A DNA stretch of 64,000 nucleotides from Liolophura sinensis (Eukaryota > Mollusca > Polyplacophora > Chitonida > Chitonidae). Position numbers and translations under genes: made by a program. Positions 1 to 38,100 of this stretch are shown here, piece by piece. The stretch is taken from contig NC_088302.1 in NCBI RefSeq assembly GCF_032854445.1, forward strand, positions 26,687,080-26,751,079. The letters are read 5' to 3'. The number at the start of each line of letters is the position of its first letter. The first letter of the stretch is position 1. The notes below the pieces were generated by a model that saw only the letters and a program-made list of their open reading frames with translations, searched no databases and was not told where the DNA came from.

Positions 1-240
1 GGGCGGTAACTGCGCACATATCTTGTTAATAGCACACACGATTGACACGACTGGCATGAAGAGTCAAGTACACATCACCATCACTGCTTCGAGGTAGCTT
101 TCCCATTGGATGTTCGCAAGCCTATTTTAAAATTATGACAGCCTCGTTATAGCAAACAGGTCAGCTATTTACGGATCAAGGCTTTGGGGAATCTCTCACT
201 GACATGACCGTACAGTGTACAGTTGTCAGTATCATAACCG

Positions 241-450
241 CTCACCAATGCGGCTGTGGTGAGTTCAAATCCAGCTCATGCTGGCTTCCTCTCTGGCCAT
301 ACGTAGAAAGGTCTGCCAGTAGCCTGCAGACGGTCGTGGGTTCCCAAGGGACTCTGTGTGGTTTTATCCCAACATGATGCTGGCCTTCGTCGTGTAAGTG
401 AAACATTCTACGGCGCAAAACACCAATCAAATAAACCAATCAATAAATCA
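241..450 (+). repeat. SINE family 1, copy lacking the 5' head
   Basis: It carries the family core: gttcaaatccagctcatgctggcttcctc, the ctggcc...cgtcgtgtaagtgaaa block, and a tail of cggcgcaaaacaccaatc followed by aataaa-like repeats. The tRNA-like head found at 59641 is degraded here. Confidence 0.8.
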
Positions 451-1302
451 TTGCTAACGGCATACGGAAAATCTCTCATTTTCGAAATTATTCTGTATCT
501 GAAGAAAGAAAAAATGCCTCAATTACATTTCGTGAGATGGTGATGTTGCAGTCATGCTCACGTACGCCTGCATATCGTTCGCATGTGTCAGACGAGATGC
601 ACTCTCATAGCACAAGTAGTATTACATAGTAATGATTCTGACGGGAGAATTCTCAAGGGATTGCACCCTCTCTAGCAGTTGTGAATTCAGCTTCACGGCC
701 CAGGGAGCATCTCAACTGATGAAACAGCGGCAAGTTGAGCAATGGAGGTAACCAGTTCTGGAGCTGTGTTGCTAGAACAGGGGAGGTAACAGGGGTTCAG
801 GTACTGGACTACTCTTGATAAGAAACTTTCCTATGAGTTAATGCCCCTTAGACGGAATTGCGAAGAAAAGAAAGAAAAACAAGAAGATTGTTAAGGCTTT
901 ACCCCTACGTGTATATGTTTATTTGTAGACAGATTCGCTTTACTGTTTGCTTTACTTTTCAGTTGATTGCTTTATGCAAAGGCAACGAAATCTTCTTCTG
1001 CAAAGGTTTTTTGTAATAGAACTTTGCTTTATCGATGAACTTCATATGAAAATTATGGAATGGTATGCTGCAGCGGACGACGTATTGCTGATCTTGATGA
1101 AAAACACTGCCTTGCTGATGGCACAGACTTTGGTTTCTTCACCATATCACTGATCGCCATGGCTTAAGTGAAAATATCTGTATAGCGATAAAGAACAATC
1201 CGATAAAGCGCAATTATTCGTCACCCATTTATTTTATGTGAGTCTCCAGCACAAATCATTTTACCAGTTTCTCATAGTTCGTTAGCATGAATATTATTTT
1301 AC
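451..1302. other. no gene recognised
   Basis: Short open frames only, none with a recognisable domain or splice context. No tandem repeat. Confidence 0.6.
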
Positions 1303-1492
1303 CCACTGTGAGTTCAAGTCCAGATCATGCCGGCTTCCTCTCCGGCCGTCCGTGGGAAGGTCTGCAGCAACCTGAGGATGGTCGTGGTTTTCCCCCGGGC
1401 TCTGCCTGGTTTCCTCCCACCATAATGGTGGCCGCCGTCGCATAAGTGAAATATTTTTGAGTACGGCGTAAAACAACAATCAAATAAATATT
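1303..1492 (+). repeat. SINE family 1, partial copy
   Basis: Same core and tail as the other copies: gagttcaagtccagatcatg, then ccaccataatggtggccgcc, then gtaaaacaacaatcaaataaat. The tRNA-like head is absent, so it is 5' truncated. Confidence 0.85.
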
Positions 1493-2489
1493 ATTTTACC
1501 TATACATCCAGAAGGAAAGGGCAGAGCATTTATCACTCTCAGCTGACACTCCGATGCGGAAAACTCTCACATATGTATTCAAGCGTTTAGAGCTTGAGTG
1601 AAAACACAGGTGTTTTAGGTGGACTTCGTCCCGCTGTAGTAACCGGTTGACAGATATCGAGATCAGTGCGGAGCTCATTTACGCCGAATCGCACGCCTTT
1701 GTAGGGATTTCTATAAAAAATGAGTGAGGTCATTCAGTTTTACTTGAATTCCCATTTTACGTCAGATATACGAAGCGATGATGTATGTGTAAATAAAAAT
1801 TAGTCGTTATATTAAAGGTGTGTGATATAAATTTTGTTTACACAGGCAAATTGAACCATAAAAATTAGACATTAAATGTCCCTCAAACACCAAAGCAAGG
1901 TCATCTAACTACAAAAGGCTGAACTCACTTCTAGGATGAAACATACTCTTCGGATCCAGAATGTAATTAAACTCAATCATATCTTTTTATTTATCATAGG
2001 ATATGCAAGAACTTGATATGCAAATTTTCAGACAATTTTTCAGAAAAAGGTTTTTGCAGATATTATGGATTTTCTCTGTTTGCTTTGATGGATCCCCGTG
2101 CTATAAGATACACTGTCAAGAACTGTTTTTCTAACAAGGTGTCTGCCAACCAACATGTTTTTCTCCAAGCAGTATTTATGAAAGTCTGTATACATGCGCT
2201 TACCATTCAACTGGTCACCAAGAATCATTTATGTTTGTGGTTAGAATGTCTGTCTGGATCTATCCAAGCCATTTGTTCTTTTGTCTTCTTTTTCTTTTTG
2301 CTTTTGCTTTGGAATACATTGTTTGTCTTCTTAAATAAATTTATTTTTCCCCTGTCAGTTTTAGTTTTGTTTGAGCAATGCGACCTACATGCAGGCTGAA
2401 CATATATGCGTATGCATGCGTTCACGCAAGAACCATTGCTGTTTTTCTATAGTATTATGTTTATAATTTCTGGTTATTGTCTATCTCGC
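1493..2489. other. no gene recognised
   Basis: AT-rich sequence. A 128-codon plus-strand open frame at 2013-2399 is mostly hydrophobic, low-complexity T-rich translation, and I do not call it a gene. Confidence 0.5.
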
Positions 2490-3850
2490 TGCAGCTACCC
2501 AATGGACATTTATTTTCTTCACTAAGAACTGTTGGTGTGCTGTAGTTTGTCGTTACAACGCCTGGTTGCCCGCGTCTACCCGGGGGACACTCATTTTCTT
2601 CACTAAGCACTATCGGTGTGCTGTAGTTTGTCGTTACAACGCCTGGTTGTCCGCGTCTACCCGGGGGACACTCATTTTCTTCACTAAGCACTATCGGTGT
2701 GCTGCAGTCTGTGGTTACAACGTCTGTCTGTCTGCGCCTACTTAGGGAACATTTATTTTCTTAAGTAAGCACTATTGGTGTGCTGTAGTTTGAGGTTCCA
2801 ATGTCTGTCTGCTCGTGCCTACCCAGGGAACATTCATTTTCTTCACTAAGAACTATTGGTGTGCTGTAGTTTGTGGTTACAACGTCTGTCCACGTCTACC
2901 CAGGGGACACTCATTTTCTTCACTAAGCACTATTGGTGTGCTGTGGTTTGTGGTTTCAATGTCTTTCTGTCCACGCCTACCCAGGGTACATTCATTTTAT
3001 TCACTAAGCAGTATTGGTGTGCTGTAGTTTATGGTTACAATATCTTTCTGTCCTCGCCTATCCAGGGAACATTCAATTTCTTCACTAAGCACTGTTGGTG
3101 TGCTTTAGTTTGTGATTACAATGTCTGTCCTCGCCTACCCAGGGAACACTTATTTTCTTAAGTAAGCACTATTGTTGTGCTGTAGTTTGAGGTTCCAATG
3201 TCTGTCTGCTCATGCCTACCCAGGGAACATTCATTTTCTTCACTAAGATCTATTGGTGTGCTGTAGTTTGTGGTTACAACGATCTGTCTGTCCACGTCTA
3301 CCCAGGGGACATTCATTTTCTTCACTAAGCACTATTTGCGTGCTGTAGTTTGTGGTTACAACGATCTGTCTGTCCACACCTACCCAGGGAACATTCATTT
3401 TCTTCACTAAGCCCCATTGGTGCACTGTAGTTTGTGGTTGCAATATTTGTGTACCCCCATCTATCCAGGGGACATTCATTTTCTTAAGTAAGCACTATTT
3501 GTGTGCTGTAGTTTGAGGTTTCAATGTCTGTCTGCTCATGCCTACCCAGGGAACATTCATTTTTTTCACTAAGCACTACTGGTGTGCTGTAGTTTGTGGT
3601 TGCAATGTCTGTCTACTCCTGCCTATCAAGGGGACATTCATTTTCTTCACTAAGCACTATTAGTGTGCTGTAGTTTGTAGTTGCAATGTCTGTTTGCCCG
3701 CGCATACCTAGGGGGACATTCATTTTATTCACTACGCGCTATTAGTGTGCTGTAGTTTGTGGTTACAATGTCTGTTTGTCTGGGCCTACCCAAGGGACAT
3801 TCATTTCCTTCACTAAGCAGTATTTATGAGGCGAATTTTGTGATTAGAAT
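2490..3850. repeat. minisatellite, about 80-bp unit, about 17 copies
   Basis: Each unit contains cattttcttcactaagcac, then ggtgtgctgtagtttgtgg, then cctacccaggggaca. Successive copies start about 80-81 bp apart (for example 2592 and 2673). Copies differ by substitutions and small indels, so open frames across it are by-products of the repeat. Confidence 0.95.
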
Positions 3851-5085
3851 GTCTTTCTGTCTGTGCCTCCTCGAGAGGGTTTTTTTTTTTACAGTAAGCA
3901 TACATCATGGGTGATGCATTGGGTGAGAATAGTTCTGCGTCACAGATACCGGAAACATGAGACTGATCATACCTGGAACAGCCTGTAACCAGAACGGCCA
4001 TATATATACTCGTGCACCTGACTTTTTGTCAGAACTGATTAGTCGATGATTTGGAGGTCACAGCTAATGGACTTCCGATGTTTTATCAAATTACCCCGCA
4101 ACTGACATGGCTTGAGTCGCCAAGACTGTAAAGTCTGTGAAAAGAAGAGAATAGAGCTGGAGCTAAAACCACAAGGGTTTAGGTGTAACTAACGTGAACG
4201 TGCTTTGTTACCATGTGTAATTACGTAAAGGGCTTTTGTCTGCTGTCGGGAAAACACTGAACCAAGAAAATAGTCTCCTCGCCGGGCTAGGATCCTCTTC
4301 GGATTATCAACATATAAAACAACTTTTTTTCAGAAAAAATTCATTATTACTCCCATACATCCCTGTCCATATTTAGTTCAAATCAATAAAAACCAATTGG
4401 TACACATAAAATATTGACACACTGCGGTCATATAGTGTAACCACATTTACTTCCGCGTGTCCGGAAATTGTCGCAAAGTATTGAAATTACTTGCCATTCT
4501 GGCTTTAGCGGCTGAAAGAATAAGACACAGTATGTCAGTTTGTGACGTAATAATCAATCAATCTGTTCCTGTGAATAACCCTTTGCTCATCTTTGTTTAG
4601 TAATTGCTCCCCATCCGCGTGCATGATTACTATGTTGTGAGACACTTGACTAGCGTACACACTAATTCTCAATGACAGATGATGTGACGGAAAGACGAGC
4701 ACGCAGCACCCAGTGCCTGTAAAGTTAGCTTAACTATCGGCCCCTAGAATTCTCAATTTCATAACCAGGGGCAATGGTCGCTTCACGTTGGCATCAATCC
4801 ACTAGCCGGTCAGACTGAGTTGGCAAGAAAACTGCTACATGCTTCTTTATTCCGCATGCGCAACCATGCCAAAAAACTTCATTCAGTGGTTTATACGTAA
4901 AGTGAACACAAAATAGCCTAAAGAACAACATCGACTCTTAATGAAAGTAAGGTCTCCCCTTAGTTCAGTAGGCACTGGTATGCTATAACTAAATGAGAGA
5001 CTGAAGTTACGCCTTGGAGAATTTAATACTTTTTTCCCAGATACTCTTATTATGTATGTATTTTATTTCCACAGCGGAATAATCT
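3851..5085. other. no gene recognised
   Basis: Unique-looking AT-rich sequence with no convincing open frame. Confidence 0.6.

Positions 5086-5087
<2 letters not shown>

Positions 5088-5155
<68 letters not shown>
5088..5155. repeat. (TA)n microsatellite
   Basis: About 68 bp of uninterrupted alternating A and T. Confidence 0.98.
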
Positions 5156-5160
<5 letters not shown>

Positions 5161-5389
5161 CCGGGCAAAAGAAACGTATAACCTTGTTCAGCACCACAAG
5201 AAAGAGAAAGAAAGACAGACAGTATCAACATGATAAGCATTATATTGCAATAAACCATTTTCCAAGTTCTTTTCATAAATTCAAAACCATATGGATATTA
5301 CACTTGCTGTCAGGCCGAGTAAAGAAGGCATGGGGTAAATATGAAAAATTACACAAATGCAAGTAAAGGGACTCCCTTAAAAAGGTGTA

Positions 5390-6310
5390 CCTAATGTCCT
5401 ATCATGTCATAAGACAGATCGTTAGTAGCGTGTGTGAGCACCCATTGCATCAATTAAAGCCAAAATACGTCTCCTCATGGAAGTCGTCAGCCGCCGGATG
5501 ACGTCATCAGGAATTCTGTCCCACTCCTCAAATAAAGCCCGTTCGAGCTGTTGCCTGTTTTGTTGGGGAGGGACGCGTTTGTCTCAGACGTCGATCAAGA
5601 TGATCCCACAGATGCTCTAAGGGATTCATGTCTGGCGATCGTGCTGGCCAAGGCAGTACGTTGACATCAACGGTATCCAGATAATTTAGTACAACTCTGG
5701 TGGTATGAGGTCATGCATTGTCCTGCTGCAAAATGATACCCCTTTGCTGTTGATGCACGAATGGCACCACAACAGGTTCCAATATTTCATCTCGGTATCT
5801 TTGGCCAGTCAGATTTCCCTGGATGATGACCAATCTCGTTCTCACCTGTGCACAAATTCCGCCCCATACAAGCACCCCACCAGCACCAAAAGAGTGGACA
5901 TTCTGAATGCAGTTTTGTGCCAATCGCTCTCCCCTGCGTCGATACACACGAATTCGACCATCAGTTCTGAAGAGGTTATATCGGCTTTCATCAGTGAACA
6001 GCACCCTTTCCCAGTCTCGTCGCTGCCATCGACGTACAACACTTGCCCAACGCAGCCTGTTTTGACGGTGTAGAGGAGTCAATGCCATTCCACGGAAGGG
6101 GCGATAGGCTCTGATACCACTCACGCGGAGTCGTCGTAAGACTGTGCGTCTGCTGATGGGGTGTCCCAGTGCCGTTTCCGCCGTTCACGTCGTCGTCACA
6201 AACCGGTTACGTAGGTGGATTGTGCCGATGTACCGGTCTTCGCCAGGCGTTGTAACACTTGGCCTGCCCGATCTTGGACGATCTTGTGTCCTGCCTGTTA
6301 GGCGGTAACA
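5390..6310 (-). mobile_element. decayed Tc1/mariner-type DNA transposon (transposase remnant)
   Basis: The minus strand encodes most of a Tc1-like DD34E transposase, which cuts and pastes the element at TA sites. Reading from high to low coordinates there is the tail of the DNA-binding half (DRPRSGRP near 6270), then WERVLFTDESRYNLF, a GGVLVWGG block and the QQDNA block. The DDE glutamate block SPDMNPLEHLWD lies near 5625. The C-terminus ends near IDAMGAHTRY. All three catalytic acidic residues are present. The frame is broken by an in-frame stop just after the QDNA block (where Arg is usual), by a frameshift near 5560, and by disruption near 6130-6180. The N-terminal helix-turn-helix is missing, and I could not identify terminal inverted repeats. 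It is clearly non-autonomous. Confidence 0.9.
5711..6124 (-). pseudogene. Tc1-like transposase, longest intact stretch
   Basis: This 137-codon open stretch is the catalytic core of the broken transposase. It runs from an RPFRGMALTP segment through FTDES (first Asp) to QQDNA (second Asp), where the frame hits a stop. The third catalytic residue lies beyond the stop at about 5625. A full family member is about 340 aa. Confidence 0.88.
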
Positions 6311-9300
6311 ATTCAGCATTTTGGATCATTTACACCTGTGACGTGTAGTAAATTGCAATTAATATAACTGCATTTTTTAAAACCTAATTCTGTTTAATTG
6401 AATATTTGTCAGCTATTACACTGTTTTCGCTGCTCTGGTTTTACTCTTTTGCACGTCTTTAATTATATTTTTAGTATTTCAGGATTTCTCGGTAAGAAAG
6501 TTTTAAGATATATACCAGCTGATAATATCTTTTTTCATTAACAGTGTGTGTAATTTACGATCCACACAATCTTTCAGGTTCTATGCTAGTTTCATTTTCT
6601 GAAGCTATTATCTTCATTGGCTACAAGTTTGGTTACAGTGACTAATATAACGGATCAAAAGGGTTTGTTTGATATTGACAACAGCATTATACGTACATAG
6701 CTCGACGTTTTATCATGAAGTATCAAATGAAAAAAGGGACATTGGCTAAAATTACAAATTTATCTTTTTTTAAGTCGCGCATCTTTTATGTTATGTTATC
6801 TCGCCGATAAGGGCGTTTTCAAATTAACAGTTCAGCGAATGTAACGACGTGAAAGGCAGCTACATTTATGAAGTTGGAATGAGGCCAAATATCTTCCACG
6901 ATCGGGAAGAACTGTACTTTGGTCTTTCCGCTTATCCAGCAGCATCTTAACGTAGCCTTGGTTACGCCCAGTCTCACACAGAATTCCACAGGCAACATAC
7001 TCAGCCCCGGTCCCCTCCTCCTCCCCCTCGCTCTCCTCCAGCCTTTGATACCCTTTACTAGAAAACTTGCACTAACTTTCCCTGTTGGGCTTTTTAGTAA
7101 ATATACATTTATCTACAGCTGAAGTGGTCAACGATTTCCCCCGGGGCGTGTGGCGGGGAGGTTGGTTTGGGGAAAGGGAGGATGGAGAGTTGGCGAGACA
7201 GCAGATTACTGGTTAATAGTCGAATAGAAGAACAAATAGGTTGTCCTCAAGTCAGGCATCACTTGACGTCAATCAAAATTGCACTCTCAGGAAAATAGGA
7301 AAATAACAAGGCTTCTATCCGTGAAAACATGTATATAATATCTGATAATGAAATAGCTACATATATAGCAGTATCAAGTCGGTATCTAATTCGCCTTATC
7401 CTGAGGCCAGGGTCGTTATGTGTATCGTTTTGAAAAAGACGACCACGAACTGGATACTGATTCAGTTTGCCGTTATCACTGAAAACCACGGACTGCTTCT
7501 CTTTGCATGAATGCACTCTAATTTCTTGCTTTATACACTTTCATATTTCTTTGGTGGTGCGTGTTGAACGTTGGTTTTGAAATTGATCCTGTACGTATTG
7601 CAAAGAAGCCTTCGTTATGGTTAATGACTGGAATACGAATGCCTGTTTTGAAGCCTAGATTTGGGACACCACTTGTACAGAAAAAGAAGCTACAAGTACT
7701 TGACGATCTTATGTGCGGAAAGTCGGATTTGTGGCCAAATTCTGCAGGTTAAGTATAGAGGCTAATAAATAACAGAAGAAACAAAGAGTATACGTCTATG
7801 GACTAACACCGTCAGTAGCGCCAGGCGGTATATTTAAAGGCGTTTAGGACGGAGTTGATCTAGCAAATGCCCGGGCTTCTTTATGGTAGCATGTATATTA
7901 TTGCCTGTTTTTTCGTTGTCTTTCCAAGTGTTTCAGAAAGTCTTTTCAGCAGGGAACATTACTCGTATGCCTTTCATTCCTTGGGCTTAAGTTATGTGGG
8001 AATTACTTACGACTGTACAAAACAGTGTACTTCAACATATACTTGTAGATATATTTTCTACTGAAAATTGCAGTAAAATTAAAATTTATTACACGTATTG
8101 AAAGAAATAACAGAAATATTTCATCATTTCAAAAGTCACTGAAAATCTCTTATCGAAAACTCATTATTTATACAAATGTAATCCTTGAATAAAATGCAAA
8201 AGCCTAAAACCGGGCATTATAAATAACATACCTCAAATGCATTTCTCCGTTTATACAAAAAAAAACGTTTTATTCAGTGAAATCTAAACGAAGAATGTGC
8301 ATTATTTGATCAGAGTGGTCCATAAATACATGCATAGTGCAGAAAACCCTCCTCAATATTTAAATTTCCTCTTGTATGTGTATTTCTGTGTGTGAAAGGA
8401 TTTGAAATGTTATTAATTTGGAAAAATTATTAATTATTCGGAATATTATATTCGTGATAATCACTTGAACTTTTTTGAGGGGGTGATGCTTTATTCTGCA
8501 GAATGGCTATGACTTCCATAGAGAAAAGTACAGTTTAGGAGATACCGTCTCTTATGTTTCATTTTCGTCAACATCGTTCTACAAATAGTAGGTAGAATAA
8601 CCCTCTATGTCACAGTGCATTCAGGGAATCATTTCCTCTGAATACATTTATATCTGTGCATGACCTTCTGATAAACAAAATAAGAGGTTCGACACCCAAA
8701 TGTTTCGCATTACAATCACACTGAGTTGGCATCGACCCGTGCCAGCCCATAGTTGGGCTAATATGCTATTTATTATTCACAGTGACAAGGATCTGGGCAT
8801 GAATTCGACGAAAATATTCTCTACAAGCCAATCCGTTAAATTTAACATACCGTAATGTTTTCTGAGTGATGGTATAGATAAGATTGTATTACTTTAACAT
8901 ATTATTATGTTATGCGAACATTGCAATACCCCGGTACACCAACAAGCGTGTTCTCTTGGAATAACAGAAGGAGTTTGTTGATGACGTATACCATGATAGT
9001 CTATAGTAATAACATAATCTGTTCTCCCATAATGCAGAAAACAAAGCATTCTTCCAGTTGAACAAACCATCCTCTAAAATCTACATCAACTACAATGTAT
9101 CTTCCATGGCATTTTAGGCTCCGAGACATGAACCCAGTTTGAGCTTGTTTAGAACTTTCGCTTCTTGAATGAATGATTATGGCTTAACGTCACATCGGCA
9201 AGTTAGCGGCCATATCGTTGCTATCGCTTCTTGAACGCGAGATCAACGGTGCATATGCACAAATATGACGTCTCATATGACTTCCATTTTCAATTTCATC

Positions 9301-10207
9301 ACAACATTACAATGATATCTATTTATGAATGATAATTTTAATGATTGACAGCCAGACAAGAATAATAGACAAAACACTTCACGGGCAGAACGAGTTAACT
9401 ATGCACCTGTGCGGTGAAAGTTAGAATCCCTCATGAAGGTCGAAACAAAATTATCTTAAAATAAAAATATCCAAACGCGCCAACTGACAGACACAATATA
9501 TCTTAATATGTACAAAATAAACATTGCCTAAATCAGCAGTCGATTTTCATTTAAAAGGTTTACAATTCGTTGAAAGATGAATCGAAAATGCAAGTACGCA
9601 CTCTTCAATATATCTTGCTAAAATCATAACTTAGTTAAACTAACAATTACATGATCGAGATTGATTGCACCAACAGATTCTCTGCTGGCAGTTCGGTTCT
9701 ATATCCTGGTTAAATATAACTGCGTGCAGACAACATGCACACAAAAGCAAAGAGAGCATACTGTAAGTTGGAACCTCACTCGACGGGGCTCTCGCCATGT
9801 ATCCCCTAGCAACCAGATGAGGCGAATTACATACATTGCCACACAATTCATTTGCTAGGTGAGCATGGACTAGTGTCAATCTGTCATATCACGCACTTTG
9901 GTTATTTCGTGTGATAAAATGACGAATATACAAATGAAAAGACGTCTATCCTGCGTCGCCTATACAACAGGCAAATTGTTTTCCATGAGGCACGTCAAAT
10001 CACCTTCAGGTATTGGGCCTTACTTTACTCCATCGTCGACACTGTCTTCTGATAGACGCGCTTAACGCGACACTTGGTAAATGCTGTATATAGTAGAAGT
10101 AACATAATAATATGACAATAATAATACAGACCTTAATATGTTAGTTGTATTGTTTAGGTACAGGAAGATAAGGGTGAAATCATCGGACTTATGAATAACC
10201 ATTCTAA
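6311..10207. other. no gene recognised (3' flank of the nAChR gene)
   Basis: AT-rich sequence with scattered short open frames lacking domains. A short stretch at 9168-9225 (gaatgattatggcttaacgt) resembles dispersed repeat sequence but I could not delimit it. I see no RNA gene. Confidence 0.5.
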
Positions 10208-10430
10208 CAGATTCTGAACAGATGAGTCGGTATCATCTCGGACACATAATAAACCATGTCAGCAGATTCCGAACAGATGAGTCAGTATAATCTCCGACAC
10301 ATAATAAACCATGCCAGCAGATTTCGAACAGCTGAGTCGGTATCAGCGCGGATGTATAAAAAGCCTTGATGGCACATTCCGAGCAGATAAGTCAGTGTTA
10401 TCCCAGACTCGTGATAAGCCGTGCAGGTAT
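10208..10430. repeat. 55-bp tandem repeat, 4 copies, in or just beyond the nAChR 3' UTR
   Basis: The unit contains cagattctgaacagatgagt, then gacacataataaacc. Copies start at about 10208, 10263, 10318 and 10373. The last copy is the most diverged. The array lies 150-370 bp past the nAChR stop codon. Confidence 0.9.
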
Positions 10431-10575
10431 ATTTCCAAGCAATTCATCCTATATGTCTAATACTCAGCATTCTCCAGTGGATGAACGGTCGTTTAATATG
10501 CACATGATATACACAAGCAGTAATATCACCATCACGCTTACCATGATGCTTACCACGATGCTTACCACCGCTACA

Positions 10576-35039
<24,464 letters not shown>

Positions 35040-35123
35040 TTTCCTTAACCTCCAAACTTTAACTAAATCCTTTGTAAATTCATAATAAAGGCAGAAGATC
35101 ACAAAGGAACGGCTGAAATTCAC

Positions 35124-38100
35124 GTCATTTTAGGCGTCCATGAATGTTGACTTGTAAAGGTCCGAAGAAGTTCATTTCATCAGCAAGTGGTCTGTTCTGA
35201 TGAAACAGCGATGAGCAAATGGCAGCATAGAGAGCTGAGACCACGCGACAACAGGCGGATGGTGTTACCGCGTGCTGCTTTCATAGTAGAAATGCAGCTC
35301 GCGATGAATCAGCGAGACTGGACTAGCGCTATTGACTCTTTGCCACCCACAGACAGTCCTCTACCATACACTCTTAATGTACGATGCTTATAAGATGTAA
35401 GCTTATTAGAAGATCGATCGCTATTTCTGTACACACATATATTCCTTCCTTCAAAGACCGTAACTGGAGAGTTTAGTTTTCAAACTCTGTCCGAGCTTGA
35501 CCTATGGATTTGGCAAGGTGCAAGTACCGGTGTATTTGGGTGTCCGCACGCGTCGAGTTATAGACGAAGGTGAAGATGTAGTTAGGGTGAGTCTCTACTG
35601 ACAACACTCGGTAACTTTTAATACTTTCTTCAGCTGGGAATCGAAATTTATAGTTATTGGCGTGACCAAATGTACCATACAATGGTGTGTTCAGTTGTGT
35701 TCAGCGTGGAGTATAAACATTCAAGAACAATTATGAAAGCGACGCTGTTCCATTAATGAAGAGAAAACTTTAGAACTGTAATATGAGCATTATTGCGACA
35801 TTTTTTGGCCTAAGGTTTTGAAAAATTTTGGATAGCCACATAATACAGGTAAAGTAAGCCTAAATGATTTAAACAAAGCCTTATGATGACAGCTTGTCAT
35901 TTAACATTTAGTAAAACATGTCAGAACGACCAATGTGGGAATTTTCACTATTTTCGGTATGTTATTTTAGGCGCACATGACAATGCTTGAAATGTACTAT
36001 TATGCCCGCCCTTTTTAATACAAGAGCTTGAGCAGGATGGAATGAAAATCATGCGCAAAGTGCTTAAATGAAGCTTAGAAATTTCTGGTACCTCGTTACT
36101 AGAAGGCGGGACACGATTCTAGAGAAAAACAAGTAAACCAAACAGATTGGCAGTTCCGTGGCTATACATGTAAAAAGAAGACACCATCCGTCTTGAGGAA
36201 ATGTTTAAGCGTAAACTCTGCTATTGACACGCAATACATACCTCAGTTTGTTTAACCGTTTTGGAAATGTTGATGTTTATTTTTACGTTCAGGAAATAGC
36301 GTACAATGGCGGCTTATTTTTACATTGTCTCTAAATGTAATACTGATGCTTGCAGTCCCAGATTCTGTGCAAACTAAATTGGTAAAAGAATAGGAGAACT
36401 ATATAGGCTTAATCAGTTATAAGTCGTAATGTGCATGAGTGTGTATACGCACATCATGAATCTTAAATTTTCTTTAGCAAATATCACATGCACCTATCAA
36501 ACTATTTATACAGGTGAAACAAAATAAATCAATTCACAAAGGTGAATCTTTCTATATTTCTAGCACTATAGTATTATAACCGAAAAGTGCATAGCCAATA
36601 CCATTTAAGCGTATATTGTGTATCACTCACTACGTATATTATGCAAAGATATTGTTCTATTCCAACAGATAGACAGATGTCAGAGACACACTGCTACCGT
36701 CATACCACACTGTTTGGCCTCCCGAAGTTTGAGGTTAATTTTGAAGGCCTTTGATACATTTCGGTAAGATTAACCCTGGGTCCAATAGGTCCAGTTGCAA
36801 GGGTGAGTGCTTTATAATTATTGGATTACGGCACCTCATACGGTTAGTGCGCACGGTCTCTGGTTGCGGCACGGTCCAGCTCGGTCAACTCTCAGTGACA
36901 TGCCTTCCGTTATCCTCACTGAAATCGATGTCCGGATGCCCCACCAACATTGTTTTACTGTTGACTTATTATACACAATAATAGAAGGATGATTGGACGC
37001 GTGCATCAGTGTATCACTGAAGCTGCACACTGCTGATTATCGCAGTCTATGAATATTCAACACAGCGCTTGGAACAGTTGGAGACATTGTAAAATAAAAT
37101 CAAGAGTAAATGTAGACAGGCCGAGGCGAAGTGGACGATTAAGGACTATTTATAGGTAACGGTTCTTACGGAGACAGAATCCCATGGCCGTGCCACATCT
37201 CACGAGGGAGATATCAACTCTTCACCCCAGTTTGCCGCTCGGTCAGCCTACACTTTCAGTCCACCGCGAATAATCGCCCTGACCCGTTTTCGTGTGGGTT
37301 AATGAAATTGTTGAAATCCACCCTCGTGGCTCATGGACGTTCCATATCTAACTAACGCAGTTTTAAAAGGATAATTTAATCAAATAAGAATCACCTTGCT
37401 GACAGGATACAATTTAGGTTACCCGTCTAAGTGAGCTCTAAAACTTCCACATCAGCAATAGACCAAGTAGCCAGGCCTGAACGTACAACCATGTATTCTT
37501 AGATTCTTTCAGAAATTTCCGATAATCCGAGGTAAAATATCAATTTACACTGCTTTCCCCTTCGTGTTTCCTTGTAGCAAGGGTGTAAACAAAAATATTC
37601 TCTCGGTTTGACAAAAAGACACCTACCCAAAACATTTTGCGGTATTTAACGATAGCGAAAAATACTACTTTATCAAAGAAATATGGATTAGATCTTCGAA
37701 TTTGAAAAGGAGTATACTTGATTACTGTTTTATCTTCCCAACACATTCGTTGGGAATACCACATGTACCATGTTGTGCATTTACATCACCTGGCCCAGGT
37801 TACTATGCGCAGCGGGCTGTAAATTTAATGTCAGAAAAGAGTAGAAAAATGCATTGCAAGTAGCGTAGAATGCCAACAAAGTTTACATATTTAGTTGCGC
37901 CCAAAACTTGAGTGGCCCGATCAATACTTACTGGAACAAGCCACTTCCTAGTTTTGCTAAAAACATGTGCAGACATTAGCCTTTTTTGTAAGATAAACTT
38001 GATATAGAAAAAATTATATTGTCCCTATCGCTTTCATTCGAATCTGATGGCCCCTCGTGAGTCCATGTTTATTAAATTAACTGTTACATTAGGAAGGTAA

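Noticed and set aside
2013-2399. 128-codon plus-strand gene
   Set aside because: The second half is Phe/Leu runs from T-rich DNA, with no domain and no splice context.
2461-3479. Several 70-100-codon frames near 3 kb
   Set aside because: They are by-products of the 80-bp minisatellite, with the same peptide repeated in different frames.
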